Of a stretch of DNA of 64,000 nt, positions 1-7,363 are shown piece after piece. The notes under the pieces were generated by a model, which was not told where the DNA came from, did no database searches, and saw only the letters and a program-made list of their open reading frames with translations. A program made the translations under genes and the position numbers. Position 1 is the stretch's first letter. Every line of letters starts with the position of its first letter. Origin of the DNA: Cacconaster sp045617505 (lineage in GTDB: Bacteria > Bacteroidota > Bacteroidia > Bacteroidales > UBA932); NCBI GenBank assembly GCA_045617505.1, contig JAZLIS010000094.1, positions 1 to 64,000 on the forward strand. The letters run 5' to 3'.

Positions 1-571
1 CGGTGATCTTGTTCTGGTTAGTCTCGGTGAAATCGGCAAATAGGTTCCCTTCAGCAATTCCGTCAAACGAAATAGTGAATGTTGAGTGACTGTCATCGGA
101 AACGCTGAAAAGACGGGGATGTCCTTTCAGTCCGAAAGATATTTCAACATCGGGGAGATGATCCGACAAATATTTGTACGAGCCTTCCCCATAATCTCCC
201 GGCACCCAAAGGAAATACGACATCCCCTCATCGCGCAGCACGATAATCGTATTGCCTATCGCATTGACGGAAACAAAGTCGTAATATGTGTATGTTCCGA
301 GGTTGTTAACGGTTGAGGTGGATTCATCATCTATCCAATATAGCCTCTTTGTGGAGGTGTCAAACACAATATAATGCTTGAAGGCCGCAGTCTCGTGGAT
401 ATATACGACCTTCCTATTAGCAGCAAGAGTAAGCACGGTCCCAGGTTGCAGGACAGGCTTCAACGCACCGTTTTCTGGCCACAAATCCATTGTTGCAGCC
501 AAATCACCGTCCGGACATTCATAGTCCGAAGGGGCGGCTGTATGGCCCGTGTATTTCAGTTCCTTGTTCAT
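1..571 (-). CDS. Partial tail protein, possible P22 gp10-like stabilization protein
   Basis: An open frame starts at ATG 571-569 and runs off the window edge after 190 codons. The N-terminus (MNKELKYTGHTAAPSDYE) is followed by short repeated beta-strand patterns such as HYIVFDTSTKRLYWID and NTIIVLRDEGMSYFLW, which suggest a beta-propeller. This architecture and its place at the end of an operon next to a receptor-type protein resemble the packaged-DNA stabilization or tail-hub proteins of P22-like phages. That assignment is an inference from pattern only. It lies 12 bases downstream of the preceding gene's stop, so it is probably co-transcribed with it. The C-terminal part is missing because of the window edge. 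Confidence 0.6.
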   Translation of the reverse strand, partial: MNKELKYTGHTAAPSDYECPDGDLAATMDLWPENGALKPVLQPGTVLTLAANRKVVYIHETAAFKHYIVFDTSTKRLYWIDDESTSTVNNLGTYTYYDFVSVNAIGNTIIVLRDEGMSYFLWVPGDYGEGSYKYLSDHLPDVEISFGLKGHPRLFSVSDDSHSTFTISFDGIAEGNLFADFTETNQNKIT

Positions 572-583
572 AGAGCGAAAGTT

Positions 584-982
584 TTATTCTTCGAGGGGTT
601 TGCAGATCTGATAATAGACAAAGCCGCCTTCATCGGTCCGTAACTTTTTTACGGAAAGTTTGCAGGCAATATCGGAGTCCATACCGTAGTCATAGAAAAT
701 CTTGTTGACGGTAGGTACAAGGCTCTCGAATCCGATAGTCTTGAACTTGCCGTTATACATCACGTCCGCAAGCTGCGTCTCCTGCTCAATCTTCGGATTG
801 AGGGTGAAAGCATAATGGCCGGTCTCCGGTATGAAGAACACGAAGACCTTGGCCATATCCATACCCATTATATCCAGCTCCTTGAACAGCCTGCGAGAGA
901 ACGTAATCGAGTTGTCGCGAGTGTCCGCTATCACATAGCAGGCCCGGCGTTCCATCATCCATTTTTTAATTCTCTGTATCAT
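584..982 (-). CDS. Hypothetical protein, 132 aa
   Basis: I do not recognise the family. The protein is a mixed alpha/beta sequence starting MIQRIKKWMMERRACYVIA, with alternating charged and hydrophobic residues and no signal peptide or clear membrane segment. It sits between the partial tail gene and an 84-residue gene, all on the same strand with short gaps, so it belongs to the distal tail part of the leftward operon. A role in tail assembly or as a minor virion protein is a guess from position only. Confidence 0.7.
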   Translation of the reverse strand: MIQRIKKWMMERRACYVIADTRDNSITFSRRLFKELDIMGMDMAKVFVFFIPETGHYAFTLNPKIEQETQLADVMYNGKFKTIGFESLVPTVNKIFYDYGMDSDIACKLSVKKLRTDEGGFVYYQICKPLEE

Positions 983-1006
983 ACAGGCGAAGTTAGGGTA
1001 TCAGGG

Positions 1007-1261
1007 TTACTGTTGATTGTTATTTGTTATCTTTTTGGCGCGATAGTCCTTACGGGACCGGAAAGATACCGTCTCTATCCACAGGAAGGAAGAGGTCGCG
1101 TTGATGTCATCACGATGCCGCTCTGCATCCTCCCTGCTGTAATGAATGAAGGATGTCATTTCGAGATTGTTCGTGCCCCTCAGATTGATGATGTTGACAT
1201 AGTATTTGTGCCCGAAAAGAAAATCTATGATGCTCTTGAGCACGGTGGTTTCGTTTGCCAT
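1007..1261 (-). CDS. Hypothetical protein, 84 aa
   Basis: Small basic protein starting MANETTVLKSIIDFLFG and ending in an Asn/Gln-rich tail (KKITNNNQQ). I recognise no domain. The start codon lies just after the stop of the 218-residue upstream gene (2-base gap), which supports both the frame and translational coupling. It is part of the distal tail-linked segment of the leftward operon. Confidence 0.65.
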   Translation of the reverse strand: MANETTVLKSIIDFLFGHKYYVNIINLRGTNNLEMTSFIHYSREDAERHRDDINATSSFLWIETVSFRSRKDYRAKKITNNNQQ

Positions 1262-1263
1262 AT

Positions 1264-1920
1264 TTATTCGGATTTATTGTTGGACCTGTCTCTTTCGATA
1301 ACGTTCTGGCGGAGCCTGTTGTCGAAGGCCTGCTCATAGATGCCTGCAAGCAAAAAAGTATTGCCGGTGTCGATGCCCTGTTTTCGCAAATCTGCATCAA
1401 GCTGATTGAAGAAACGCTGTGCGCCTTCTTTTTCCGGATCCATATACAGGAGATTTGATTTCGCGAAACTGATGATTGTATCAATTCGGAGATTCTCTTT
1501 GTGTACTTCCCCGTCCCGGCCAATGATGCCGCAAAGGAAGCTGCCATCTTCATTGCTCTCGACAATCTCCAGGGCAGTGATGCAGTCCTTGTTCCAGAAC
1601 TTGATTGTAGCTCCGCTGGCCAAGGTGGAGCGGAACAAGTCGGCGGTCTTTGAATTTATCTCCGCGACAGACATCAGTTCCTGAATCTCCTTTGCTTCGC
1701 GCTTCTGGTGCAAGGCCATCTGCACCAGGGAGACAATGGCTCCGTGCTCCTTCGGACTGATGCAAGGTTCAATGCTGATCTTGAATTCACCATTGTTGCA
1801 GATTTCATCCGCGCAGGTTTTCATTTCATCCAGACCATTCTGGTCTGTAAGTCCGAATGTGCCGACAATGGCGATACTCCGTACCACTTCGTCACTTACT
1901 TCAAAAATAAATTTTGCCAT
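1264..1920 (-). CDS. Hypothetical protein, 218 aa
   Basis: I chose ATG 1920 (MAKFIFEVSDEVVRSIA), one base after the stop of the 57-residue upstream gene, instead of an in-frame ATG 33 bases further upstream that would overlap that gene. The sequence is acidic and helix-rich, with no recognised domain. The N-terminus and the run from about residue 60 to 100 (ALHQKREAKEIQELMSVAEI) suggest a compact globular start followed by helices. It lies directly downstream of the VR2-bearing DGR target and probably belongs to the same tail or receptor-recognition subcluster. Confidence 0.65.
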   Translation of the reverse strand: MAKFIFEVSDEVVRSIAIVGTFGLTDQNGLDEMKTCADEICNNGEFKISIEPCISPKEHGAIVSLVQMALHQKREAKEIQELMSVAEINSKTADLFRSTLASGATIKFWNKDCITALEIVESNEDGSFLCGIIGRDGEVHKENLRIDTIISFAKSNLLYMDPEKEGAQRFFNQLDADLRKQGIDTGNTFLLAGIYEQAFDNRLRQNVIERDRSNNKSE

Positions 1921-1921
1921 A

Positions 1922-2095
1922 CTATTCTTCTTTGATTTTATTGAATATGTCATTTGCTGCCTGACGTGCTATTCGCAATATGTCTGCATCGCTATGCTGC
2001 TTCCTGTGCCGGACTTGGGCAAGGATGTCGGAGATTGCTTCGACCGATAGTCCGGTGAAGTCCCCGACAACCAAGTCCTCGAAGTCCTTGAACAT
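1922..2095 (-). CDS. Small helical protein, 57 aa
   Basis: Short gene whose ATG overlaps the stop of the DGR target by one base (TAATG), a typical coupled junction. The product starts MFKDFEDLVVGDFTGLS and ends in a helical segment (DILRIARQAANDIFNKIKEE). It is entirely in frame and packed tightly between two genes. It may be an assembly partner or chaperone of the variable receptor protein encoded just upstream, which is an inference from the coupling only. Confidence 0.65.
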   Translation of the reverse strand: MFKDFEDLVVGDFTGLSVEAISDILAQVRHRKQHSDADILRIARQAANDIFNKIKEE

Positions 2096-2682
2096 TACTC
2101 GGCATCGGATTTTTCAGCCTGCGGATTTTGTTTTGGACGGAAAACAAAATCCGCCCAGATGTCGAGGAACTGCTGCCCGGCATAGATTGCCAATTCTTCA
2201 GTCCTGAAGGCAAGACGAGACCCATAGCTCGTGTACGCAACCGACGAAACGTAATTCGCAACCGCAAACGACACGCCGCCATCCGCGTACGCGTAGTTAC
2301 TCGACCGAAGCACCACACGGGAGCGGTCCTTCTCGCTCATCTTGTCTATCTCGTTTTGTGTGTAGAGATAAAACCAAGGGAACCACCTGTATTCACCTTT
2401 CACAAACTGCGGCTCCCATCCCTCGTTGAGGGCTGCGGCTATGACACGGAGTTTGAGGAATGCGAGAAGGTCCGGAGAAAGTTTCCCTATCATTTGCGCA
2501 TCTGACATTTCTTGCACGAGTTGATGATTTTCGCCAAGAGCCTTGCAAGCGTCCTCAAATGTCTTGATACGCTCCGTCACGGGCCTGTTGTCGGCTTTCA
2601 CTTCATCGACAAGAGTAAGCACTCCGTTTTTCCATTCGGCAGTCTTGCCGTCCGGTACTGTAATTTTGATTTCCTTTGACAT
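2095..2682 (-). CDS. DGR-diversified target protein with variable repeat VR2, 195 aa
   Basis: Second target of the diversity-generating retroelement at 57.1-58.9 kb. Residues 1-120 hold a small N-terminal domain (MSKEIKITVPDGKTAEW) and a Trp/Tyr-rich segment (RWFPWFYLYTQNE). Residues 122-158 are encoded by VR2 (RVVLRSSNYAYADGGVSF, then the AVANY...SSVAYTSYGS part). A C-terminal tail follows. The aromatic-rich, GGVSF-containing pattern fits the C-type-lectin-like fold used by DGR targets to display variable residues. All 13 internal differences from the template are at template adenines. The likely role is receptor or surface-ligand binding at the virion tail. The gene is on the opposite strand and about 55 kb from the retroelement. 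A 14-bp perfect hairpin lies inside the coding region downstream of VR2. Confidence 0.9.
   Translation of the reverse strand: MSKEIKITVPDGKTAEWKNGVLTLVDEVKADNRPVTERIKTFEDACKALGENHQLVQEMSDAQMIGKLSPDLLAFLKLRVIAAALNEGWEPQFVKGEYRWFPWFYLYTQNEIDKMSEKDRSRVVLRSSNYAYADGGVSFAVANYVSSVAYTSYGSRLAFRTEELAIYAGQQFLDIWADFVFRPKQNPQAEKSDAE
2121..2154 (-). promoter_or_regulatory. 14-bp perfect hairpin downstream of VR2
   Basis: The arm at 2121-2134 (GCGGATTTTGTTTT) is the exact reverse complement of 2141-2154, with a 6-base loop. It starts 55 bases after VR2 in the sense of the target gene and is read as protein (ADFVFRPKQNPQ). Hairpins or cruciforms just downstream of VRs are known to raise DGR homing efficiency in the Bordetella phage system, and this fits that role. 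A transcription terminator is less likely because it lies inside a coding region. Confidence 0.75.
2209..2319 (-). repeat. DGR variable repeat VR2 (remote)
   Basis: A 111-base segment aligned without gaps to the TR at 57106-57216. Differences are A to T, A to G or both, and occur only where the TR has A; examples are AAC to TAC, AAT to GAT, AAT to GTT, TAT to TTT and GAT to GTT. Identity to the TR extends a few bases upstream (GCTCCCGTGTGG). Downstream, VR2 and VR1 share CTTGCCTTCAG whereas the TR has CTTGCAAACAA. This is the expected difference between the initiation-of-mutagenic-homing sequence of a VR and its TR counterpart. Confidence 0.95.
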
Positions 2683-2701
2683 AATAAAATTGATTTAAGG
2701 G

Positions 2702-2959
2702 TTATTCCTGTTTTCTTGATTTCTTCTTTGCTTCCTGCATAGCCAGGCGCAGCTTGTATTGTTGAGGTGTCTCGAATCCTTGGCAGTCATCAGCATCTTC
2801 CTCGTAGCGGCCCAGACTAAATGAATATCCGTATAGTCCGCAGGCTTCCGGCCAAATCTCTTTTGGATCTACGCGGCTGTCTGGCCTTGGACCCTCCGGC
2901 CTGTAATGAGCGCACAAAGGGCACTTCTTACAACGGTGGTCGTAATACTGCTTTATCAT
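2702..2959 (-). CDS. Cys-rich small protein, 85 aa
   Basis: The N-terminus has a CKKCPLC cluster, followed by further Cys residues around positions 40 and 59 and a Lys-rich tail (AKKKSRKQE). The Cys spacing suggests metal binding, but no named family is recognised. The ATG overlaps the stop of the upstream glycosyltransferase-like gene by 4 bases (ATGA), showing coupling. It lies immediately upstream of the DGR target. Confidence 0.65.
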   Translation of the reverse strand: MIKQYYDHRCKKCPLCAHYRPEGPRPDSRVDPKEIWPEACGLYGYSFSLGRYEEDADDCQGFETPQQYKLRLAMQEAKKKSRKQE

Positions 2960-3723
2960 ATACCGTAGTGCTTTTCGAGTTCCTTTTTCAGCGGAGCGAC
3001 AAAGCCTATGGTGGAGTTGTTAATCCAGATCTTCTTTCTGAACATTGCCTGTAAATCTTCCACACGAGGACGGCTCTTGTAAATGCCGCATTTGATGTTA
3101 TCAGACTCCGCGTTCAGCTGGAATGGTACACGGTCCCCAAAGTAAGTGTTGAAATACATTGACTGAATGCTGAGGCTGTGATGTGTCATATCATATTTTT
3201 CGATGAGTGCGGACAATTTATCCCATTCGTACCAGCAGGGAAGATGCAACGCAAAGTTCCTGGACGGGTGCCCTTCCTTGATGAGTTGCGTTCTGGTCTT
3301 CGCCATCATCACGCGCCAGGGATTATTGTCGGATTTGGAGAATGTGATGTCAGGTTCCAGCATCTTGAGGAATTTTATATCAGCGAGGTCAAAATTGTTG
3401 ACTGCGTAGATGTCATCGGCGGCCCAGACAAAGCCCTTCTGCCTCGGAAACGTCCTATGAAGTGTTTGCATCTTGTTGATGATGTCGAGGGCCGGCAGGT
3501 ATTCTCCCTCAATGGGAGCAACACGCGGTGCCAGAATGTGAAACGTCCTCTCATAACAGTCAACGATTGGGTGATGATCTCCCACCACCGCGACAAGGTA
3601 ATTTTGTTCCTTGAAGTGCTTGTGCCAACCGGCAAGGGCATATTCCAGCTCCCGGCCTTGCGCTCCGGAATCCAGATAAGGGATGCCGACAATGATTGTG
3701 TCAGGTGTGATTTGTGGTTTCAT
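2956..3723 (-). CDS. Possible glycosyltransferase-like protein, 255 aa
   Basis: The start at 3723 (MKPQITPDTIIVGIPYLDS) follows the stop of the ASCH gene by one base, and a longer upstream start would overlap that gene. Near residue 100 the sequence FVWAADDIYAVNNFDL resembles the DD-containing metal and sugar-nucleotide site of GT-A or Stealth-type transferases. An Asp/His-rich segment follows (PCWYEWDKLSAL). A phage protein that modifies host or virion glycans would fit its place close to a receptor-binding target, but this is an inference from one motif. No signal peptide or membrane segment is seen. Confidence 0.5.
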   Translation of the reverse strand: MKPQITPDTIIVGIPYLDSGAQGRELEYALAGWHKHFKEQNYLVAVVGDHHPIVDCYERTFHILAPRVAPIEGEYLPALDIINKMQTLHRTFPRQKGFVWAADDIYAVNNFDLADIKFLKMLEPDITFSKSDNNPWRVMMAKTRTQLIKEGHPSRNFALHLPCWYEWDKLSALIEKYDMTHHSLSIQSMYFNTYFGDRVPFQLNAESDNIKCGIYKSRPRVEDLQAMFRKKIWINNSTIGFVAPLKKELEKHYGI

Positions 3724-3724
3724 A

Positions 3725-4201
3725 TCATAGGTTTTTGATAAAATCATTGAAAGATACGGGAGGACACAATTCCTCCGTTCGTTTTGCACGGGCATATATT
3801 CCGTCTCCGACTTTTACATAGACTCTCTCTCCAAGCCTTATCACAAAATACTGCTTCCCGGCTTCCGCACCCCACTCTGATTTTCCCTTCCAGACTCGAA
3901 TATCCTTTATGCGGAATGTCATTGAGCGTGATGTATAGCCGTAGTGGAATGTGACATAATCATACTTCCGTTCAAATGTGATGTCGGTGAGGTCTTTCTT
4001 GAATATGCTTATATTCTCCGGAGCGCAATAAAATTCCGCGCATTCAGAATCAATATTTTCATAACTCGAACACTCTTCATCAATCACCCGGAAAAGTCTC
4101 TTCATCCAATACGGCTTCAAGTCCCTATATTCCTCCTTCTTCACTCCAGACTCAATCATTTTGTACCATTGAGCCTTCAATATCAGATGAAGTTCTTTCA
4201 T
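3725..4201 (-). CDS. ASCH-domain protein, 158 aa
   Basis: The N-terminus (MKELHLILKAQWYKMIESG followed by KKEEYRDLKPYW) matches the start of ASCH domains: a beta strand, a helix with I.SG.K, then an E-R motif. A second conserved strand pair is present near residues 95-125 (FRIKDIRVWKG, QYFVIRLGE). ASCH domains are beta-barrel folds related to PUA and are thought to bind RNA or modified nucleotides; some cleave RNA or N4-acetylcytidine. The exact activity here is unknown. It overlaps the downstream end of the next upstream gene by 4 bases. Confidence 0.65.
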   Translation of the reverse strand: MKELHLILKAQWYKMIESGVKKEEYRDLKPYWMKRLFRVIDEECSSYENIDSECAEFYCAPENISIFKKDLTDITFERKYDYVTFHYGYTSRSMTFRIKDIRVWKGKSEWGAEAGKQYFVIRLGERVYVKVGDGIYARAKRTEELCPPVSFNDFIKNL

Positions 4202-4536
4202 AACAGCCCGATTGCTTTTTCGATAGCGGCAACGGCTATATCATTCCAATCTCGTTTGGCGAGATTACTATTTTGAGTAATCTCGTAGAAGTCTCCTTGA
4301 ATGAGTCCCCAATGCCAATCCTTGCTCCAGCCAATTAAGACAGGGTCCCACGGATGCGAAATAAGGATTGTGATGTCTTTCTGCATAAGCCAATCAAAGA
4401 CTTCGGCAAAGCAGGTTATAGCGTGACGGTCAGGTTCGGGATGCTCAACTGTTGAACAGTCTTCCCAATCTATTTCGTATCCTTTTGCTTCAAGTTTAAC
4501 CGCCAACTCGTTAGGAATTGATGTTGTGTATCCCAT
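4198..4536 (-). CDS. Hypothetical protein, 112 aa
   Basis: The start at ATG 4536 (MGYTTSIPNELAVKLEAKG) is preferred; a GTG at 4542 is also in frame. The product is acidic and rich in Trp and Asp (EIDWEDCS, HPWDPVLIGWSKDWHWG). I recognise no family. Its start lies within 6 bases of the upstream stop and its stop overlaps the ASCH gene start, so it is firmly inside the operon. Confidence 0.6.
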   Translation of the reverse strand: MGYTTSIPNELAVKLEAKGYEIDWEDCSTVEHPEPDRHAITCFAEVFDWLMQKDITILISHPWDPVLIGWSKDWHWGLIQGDFYEITQNSNLAKRDWNDIAVAAIEKAIGLL

Positions 4537-4538
4537 AA

Positions 4539-4697
4539 TCACTTCTCTTTGATTTCTTTGTAATACACCCCATCGTTACATTCTTCGATAGGGCAAGGTT
4601 TATGCGTTACCTCCGGACGGAGGTCACACCTGCAACAGGTGTTATAAAAGCCCTCTTTATAGGTCTTTCCGTCAATTTCAATTGTTTTCATATCCAT
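4539..4697 (-). CDS. Cys-rich mini-protein, about 52 aa
   Basis: The start is at ATG 4697 (MDMKTIEIDGKTYKEGFY) or ATG 4691. An upstream in-frame start would overlap the cytosine methyltransferase and is unlikely. The sequence holds a CCRC cluster, then a CPIEEC cluster about 15 residues later, a spacing suited to one zinc ion. Its function is unknown. It is one of several Cys-rich mini-proteins in this operon. Confidence 0.55.
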   Translation of the reverse strand: MDMKTIEIDGKTYKEGFYNTCCRCDLRPEVTHKPCPIEECNDGVYYKEIKEK

Positions 4698-4708
4698 ATC
4701 AAATAGTA

Positions 4709-6271
4709 TTAGTTTGCTGCGTATAAGGCTTCGCAAAGCTGTCGAGCCATTCCGCATTCAACGGCGTTTCCGATATATTTCTTGTTCTCGCTTTTTGTCC
4801 CAAGAAGGGTATAGTCTTTCGGGAAACCCATTATCTGCAGTAATTCATCAATACGGAGCATACGCATTTTTATATCAGAGATTCCGTGCTCTGTGCAGAA
4901 TTCTTTCATACTCCGCATAGCCGCAGTATCCGATTCTGAAGGTTCAAGATAGGACGGACCTTCTTTTGTGAATATGGCATACATTGGCCTTTTGTCCTGC
5001 CTGGCGATAATTGTGGGGCTTGGACGGTCTGTTGAGTACATCGGCCACCCATATTGAGGGTTCATCAGATATGCGCTGACAAGATTCTGCTTCGGTGTTG
5101 ACGTGACCGTGCCGCAGGGCTGCTCTATTGAAGCCGGTGAACCTTGGCCGTATTGTTGGTCAATAAAATGCGATACCTTAACCAATCCAAGCCTATCCTT
5201 TGTTGTGATGGTTGGTGCCGGTTCGTCTATGCTGACATTATTCCCTTTCCCGTTATAGACTGTCACAAAGCTGTGATGATCCTTACAAGTGACTGTGCCA
5301 GCCGGTTTCTCAATTGATATGCACTTGGACTTATCATCGCCGGAATAATTTTTCATCAGGAACCTCGCTTTGACAACGCCTATTCTTGACTGCGTGCATA
5401 CAGTCGGGCAGGGTTCATCAATTCCAGGCGCAATATATTTTCCGCGCTGGCTCATTGAATTGTACTTGATGAGGAAATTGCTTTCTCCCTTAACGACAAA
5501 CTTCATTAGTCCTGCCATTATTCGCTTGAGAGTGGCATCGCAGAGAGGCTTGCTTCGAGTGAAGATGCTTTCGCCCTCATCATCAAGACATAGAACTTCC
5601 CTGACGGGTCTCCACGGTTGGAGCTGACCGAACAGTCCGGCTTCAGGATTTCGCGCGTGTGTTGGCTCCGGAAAGGCTATTGGAAGCGACCTTTTTGCGA
5701 AGATGCCGAAATATCTCCGGCGAGAGGTGTATGCTCCATAGTCTGCGGAATTCAGTATGCGGTGGTCGTACTCATATCCATATTTCTTCACCTTGTTCAC
5801 CCAACGTAGGTAGAGACGTCCCCTGTCCTTGCTGACAGGATGTCCGTTTTCGTCCAGGTCTCCCCAACACATAAATTCCTCAACATTCTCCATCTGGATA
5901 TAGTCGGGGTTAATTGCCTCGATATATCGAAATAAATGCTCTGGTAGTGTGCGTGAATCGGCATCACGAGATTGTCCTCCCTTTGCCCTTGAATAGTTGG
6001 TGCATTCGCAGCTGGCCCAAAGGACGATTATCGCATCTTTCTTCCTGCGAGCCTTCTTCACGAGATCCACAAGAGGTGAAACGTCTAATGTTCGGATATC
6101 CTCGGTGAAATGAACGCATTCCGGATGATTTGCGAGGTGGGATGCAATGGCGTGAGGATCGTGATTGACGCAAGCAATCACCTTGGCACATTTTTGCTCC
6201 CTGAACATTGCTTCTTCAACTCCGGTAGTCACGCCACCAGCTCCACAAAATAGGTCAATATAATATAGCAT
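4709..6271 (-). CDS. DNA (cytosine-5) methyltransferase, 520 aa
   Basis: Transfers methyl from SAM to C5 of cytosine in DNA. Motif I is at the N-terminus (DLFCGAGGVTTG), motif VI is ENVEEF and motif VIII is SRRRYFGIF. Motifs IX-X are at the C-terminus (RMLRIDELLQIMGFP, IGNAVECGMARQLCEA). The catalytic-loop region reads WASCECTNYSRAKGG, where the usual PC pair is replaced by SCEC. A long target-recognition region between motifs VIII and IX carries three near-repeats of a D/E-x-P-x-x-T-x-T pattern. No restriction partner is nearby, so it is probably an orphan enzyme that protects phage DNA. It follows an 80-residue gene by 3 bases. Confidence 0.9.
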   Translation of the reverse strand: MLYYIDLFCGAGGVTTGVEEAMFREQKCAKVIACVNHDPHAIASHLANHPECVHFTEDIRTLDVSPLVDLVKKARRKKDAIIVLWASCECTNYSRAKGGQSRDADSRTLPEHLFRYIEAINPDYIQMENVEEFMCWGDLDENGHPVSKDRGRLYLRWVNKVKKYGYEYDHRILNSADYGAYTSRRRYFGIFAKRSLPIAFPEPTHARNPEAGLFGQLQPWRPVREVLCLDDEGESIFTRSKPLCDATLKRIMAGLMKFVVKGESNFLIKYNSMSQRGKYIAPGIDEPCPTVCTQSRIGVVKARFLMKNYSGDDKSKCISIEKPAGTVTCKDHHSFVTVYNGKGNNVSIDEPAPTITTKDRLGLVKVSHFIDQQYGQGSPASIEQPCGTVTSTPKQNLVSAYLMNPQYGWPMYSTDRPSPTIIARQDKRPMYAIFTKEGPSYLEPSESDTAAMRSMKEFCTEHGISDIKMRMLRIDELLQIMGFPKDYTLLGTKSENKKYIGNAVECGMARQLCEALYAAN

Positions 6272-6274
6272 ATA

Positions 6275-6517
6275 CTAATCGTGTTTAACATTATGTCCAT
6301 AGTCATATTCGGTGTTCTCTAATTCAAGCCGTTCCCGAAACAGTTGAGGCTCCGGATTGAGTATGAACTTTGTAAGATTGCGCACCTTCGCTTCCTGCTC
6401 CTTGCTTCTTTTCAGAAGGTCACCGTCAAACTTCCCTGCGCGTCTCAAAGCAAAGTATTGCTGTTGCAGTTGGTCCTGCTTCTGCACTTCCCGTGCATAT
6501 TCTTCTATCGTAATCAT
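6275..6517 (-). CDS. Helical small protein, 80 aa
   Basis: The start at ATG 6517 (MITIEEYAREVQKQDQLQQQ) was chosen because an upstream in-frame start overlaps the 48-residue neighbour and encodes unlikely residues. The protein is helical and highly charged, with a possible short coiled coil in the first 50 residues and an acidic C-terminus. I recognise no family. It sits just before the cytosine methyltransferase. Confidence 0.6.
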   Translation of the reverse strand: MITIEEYAREVQKQDQLQQQYFALRRAGKFDGDLLKRSKEQEAKVRNLTKFILNPEPQLFRERLELENTEYDYGHNVKHD

Positions 6518-6521
6518 AGGG

Positions 6522-6668
6522 CTAATCCTCGTTTCCTTCCAGATCACATTCCACCATAATGTCACCGCCCAACTTTGTGATGCCGATGAAATGCTCACAC
6601 TCAACGCAATTAAAGGGGCATTCGTGAATTGCGCTCGTAGGGGTTATTTCAGATACCGCTTTGTACAT
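6522..6668 (-). CDS. Cys-rich mini-protein, 48 aa
   Basis: A complete short frame from ATG 6668 to TAG 6522. The product begins MYKAVSEITPTSAIHECPFN and contains CPFNCVEC plus one later Cys, suggesting a metal-binding knuckle. It overlaps the upstream 54-residue gene by 20 bases and is followed closely by the next gene. Coding status rests on operon packing and the Cys pattern. Confidence 0.5.
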   Translation of the reverse strand: MYKAVSEITPTSAIHECPFNCVECEHFIGITKLGGDIMVECDLEGNED

Positions 6669-6813
6669 CTTCCTTTACCTCCTTGAATAATTTATTGAGT
6701 TCTTCTCTACACTTGTAGTATCTTGAGCAGTTCTTGCAGTTGCCCTCCCCTTCTGACATATCAAAATCATAATAACAGAGGTTTGCCAACCTTTCAAGTT
6801 CTTCATTTTTCAT
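6649..6813 (-). CDS. Cys-rich mini-protein, 54 aa
   Basis: A complete short frame from ATG 6813 to TGA 6649. The product starts MKNEELERLANLCYYDFDMS and has a CKNC pair followed by CREEL, with a Lys/Glu-rich helix at the end. The spacing C-x2-C-x5-C suggests a small zinc site. Start and stop sit tightly against neighbours, one base after the upstream gene's stop. Function unknown. Confidence 0.5.
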   Translation of the reverse strand: MKNEELERLANLCYYDFDMSEGEGNCKNCSRYYKCREELNKLFKEVKEDVQSGI

Positions 6814-6814
6814 A

Positions 6815-7087
6815 TTATTTCATCATTATGAGTTGCTCAGTTCTGTCATATATCTCCTTGCACTCCTCATCCCAATCTTTGAGGGCTTTGGATAAAAGGG
6901 CATAATTGTCTTTCTCGAAGTCAACATTGTTGTACTTGAGCAAGAATTTTTCAACGAGGCTCCTTATCTCACTGCTATGATATTCGAGCCACATAGCCAC
7001 CAACTTCCTTCTTGGGAAGCAGAACCGGTCCCAAAACCACTTTTTCAGGTCGGGCCATTCATAGATTTTGATTTTTATTTCTTTCAT
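6815..7087 (-). CDS. Hypothetical protein, 90 aa
   Basis: The start at ATG 7087 (MKEIKIKIYEWPDLKKWFW) overlaps the upstream gene by 4 bases; a longer frame would overlap it much more. The sequence is basic in the first half (RRKLVAMW) and acidic in the second (DWDEECKEIYD). No domain is recognised. Confidence 0.6.
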   Translation of the reverse strand: MKEIKIKIYEWPDLKKWFWDRFCFPRRKLVAMWLEYHSSEIRSLVEKFLLKYNNVDFEKDNYALLSKALKDWDEECKEIYDRTEQLIMMK

Positions 7088-7362
7088 TTCCGTTTGATAA
7101 AATGTTTCACTTTGAAAAGTATAAGCCATAACCTCGCTACAAATAGTGTTGGTGCCGCCGCCCTGTACAAGGAATAGGAGTTGCGGAATAGTCCACGCCA
7201 CCCTACGCATTCATAGCGGAAGTCCTCGTTGACATATTCCTCCTCCTCGCACCCGTAGTCATCGCAGTGGTAGTAGCCAGTGCATTGCCAATCGAATCCC
7301 ATCATCTTGAGGTCGCAGGCTGCTTCATAGCCGACGATTCTCTTTCCGCGAATGTCTCGCAT
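7084..7362 (-). CDS. Hypothetical protein with acidic Cys segment, 92 aa
   Basis: The start at ATG 7362 (MRDIRGKRIVGYEAACDLK) lies one base after the stop of the upstream gene. The middle is rich in Cys, Asp and Glu (YYHCDDYGCEEEEYV), and the C-terminal 25 residues are hydrophobic then basic (LWLILFKVKHFIKRK), which may be a membrane anchor. Family unknown. Confidence 0.55.
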   Translation of the reverse strand: MRDIRGKRIVGYEAACDLKMMGFDWQCTGYYHCDDYGCEEEEYVNEDFRYECVGWRGLFRNSYSLYRAAAPTLFVARLWLILFKVKHFIKRK

Positions 7363-7363
7363 T

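Noticed and set aside
815..1339. Rightward 174-codon frame over the leftward tail genes
   Set aside because: It overlaps two well-packed leftward genes and shows low-complexity, non-protein-like sequence; it is a shadow frame.
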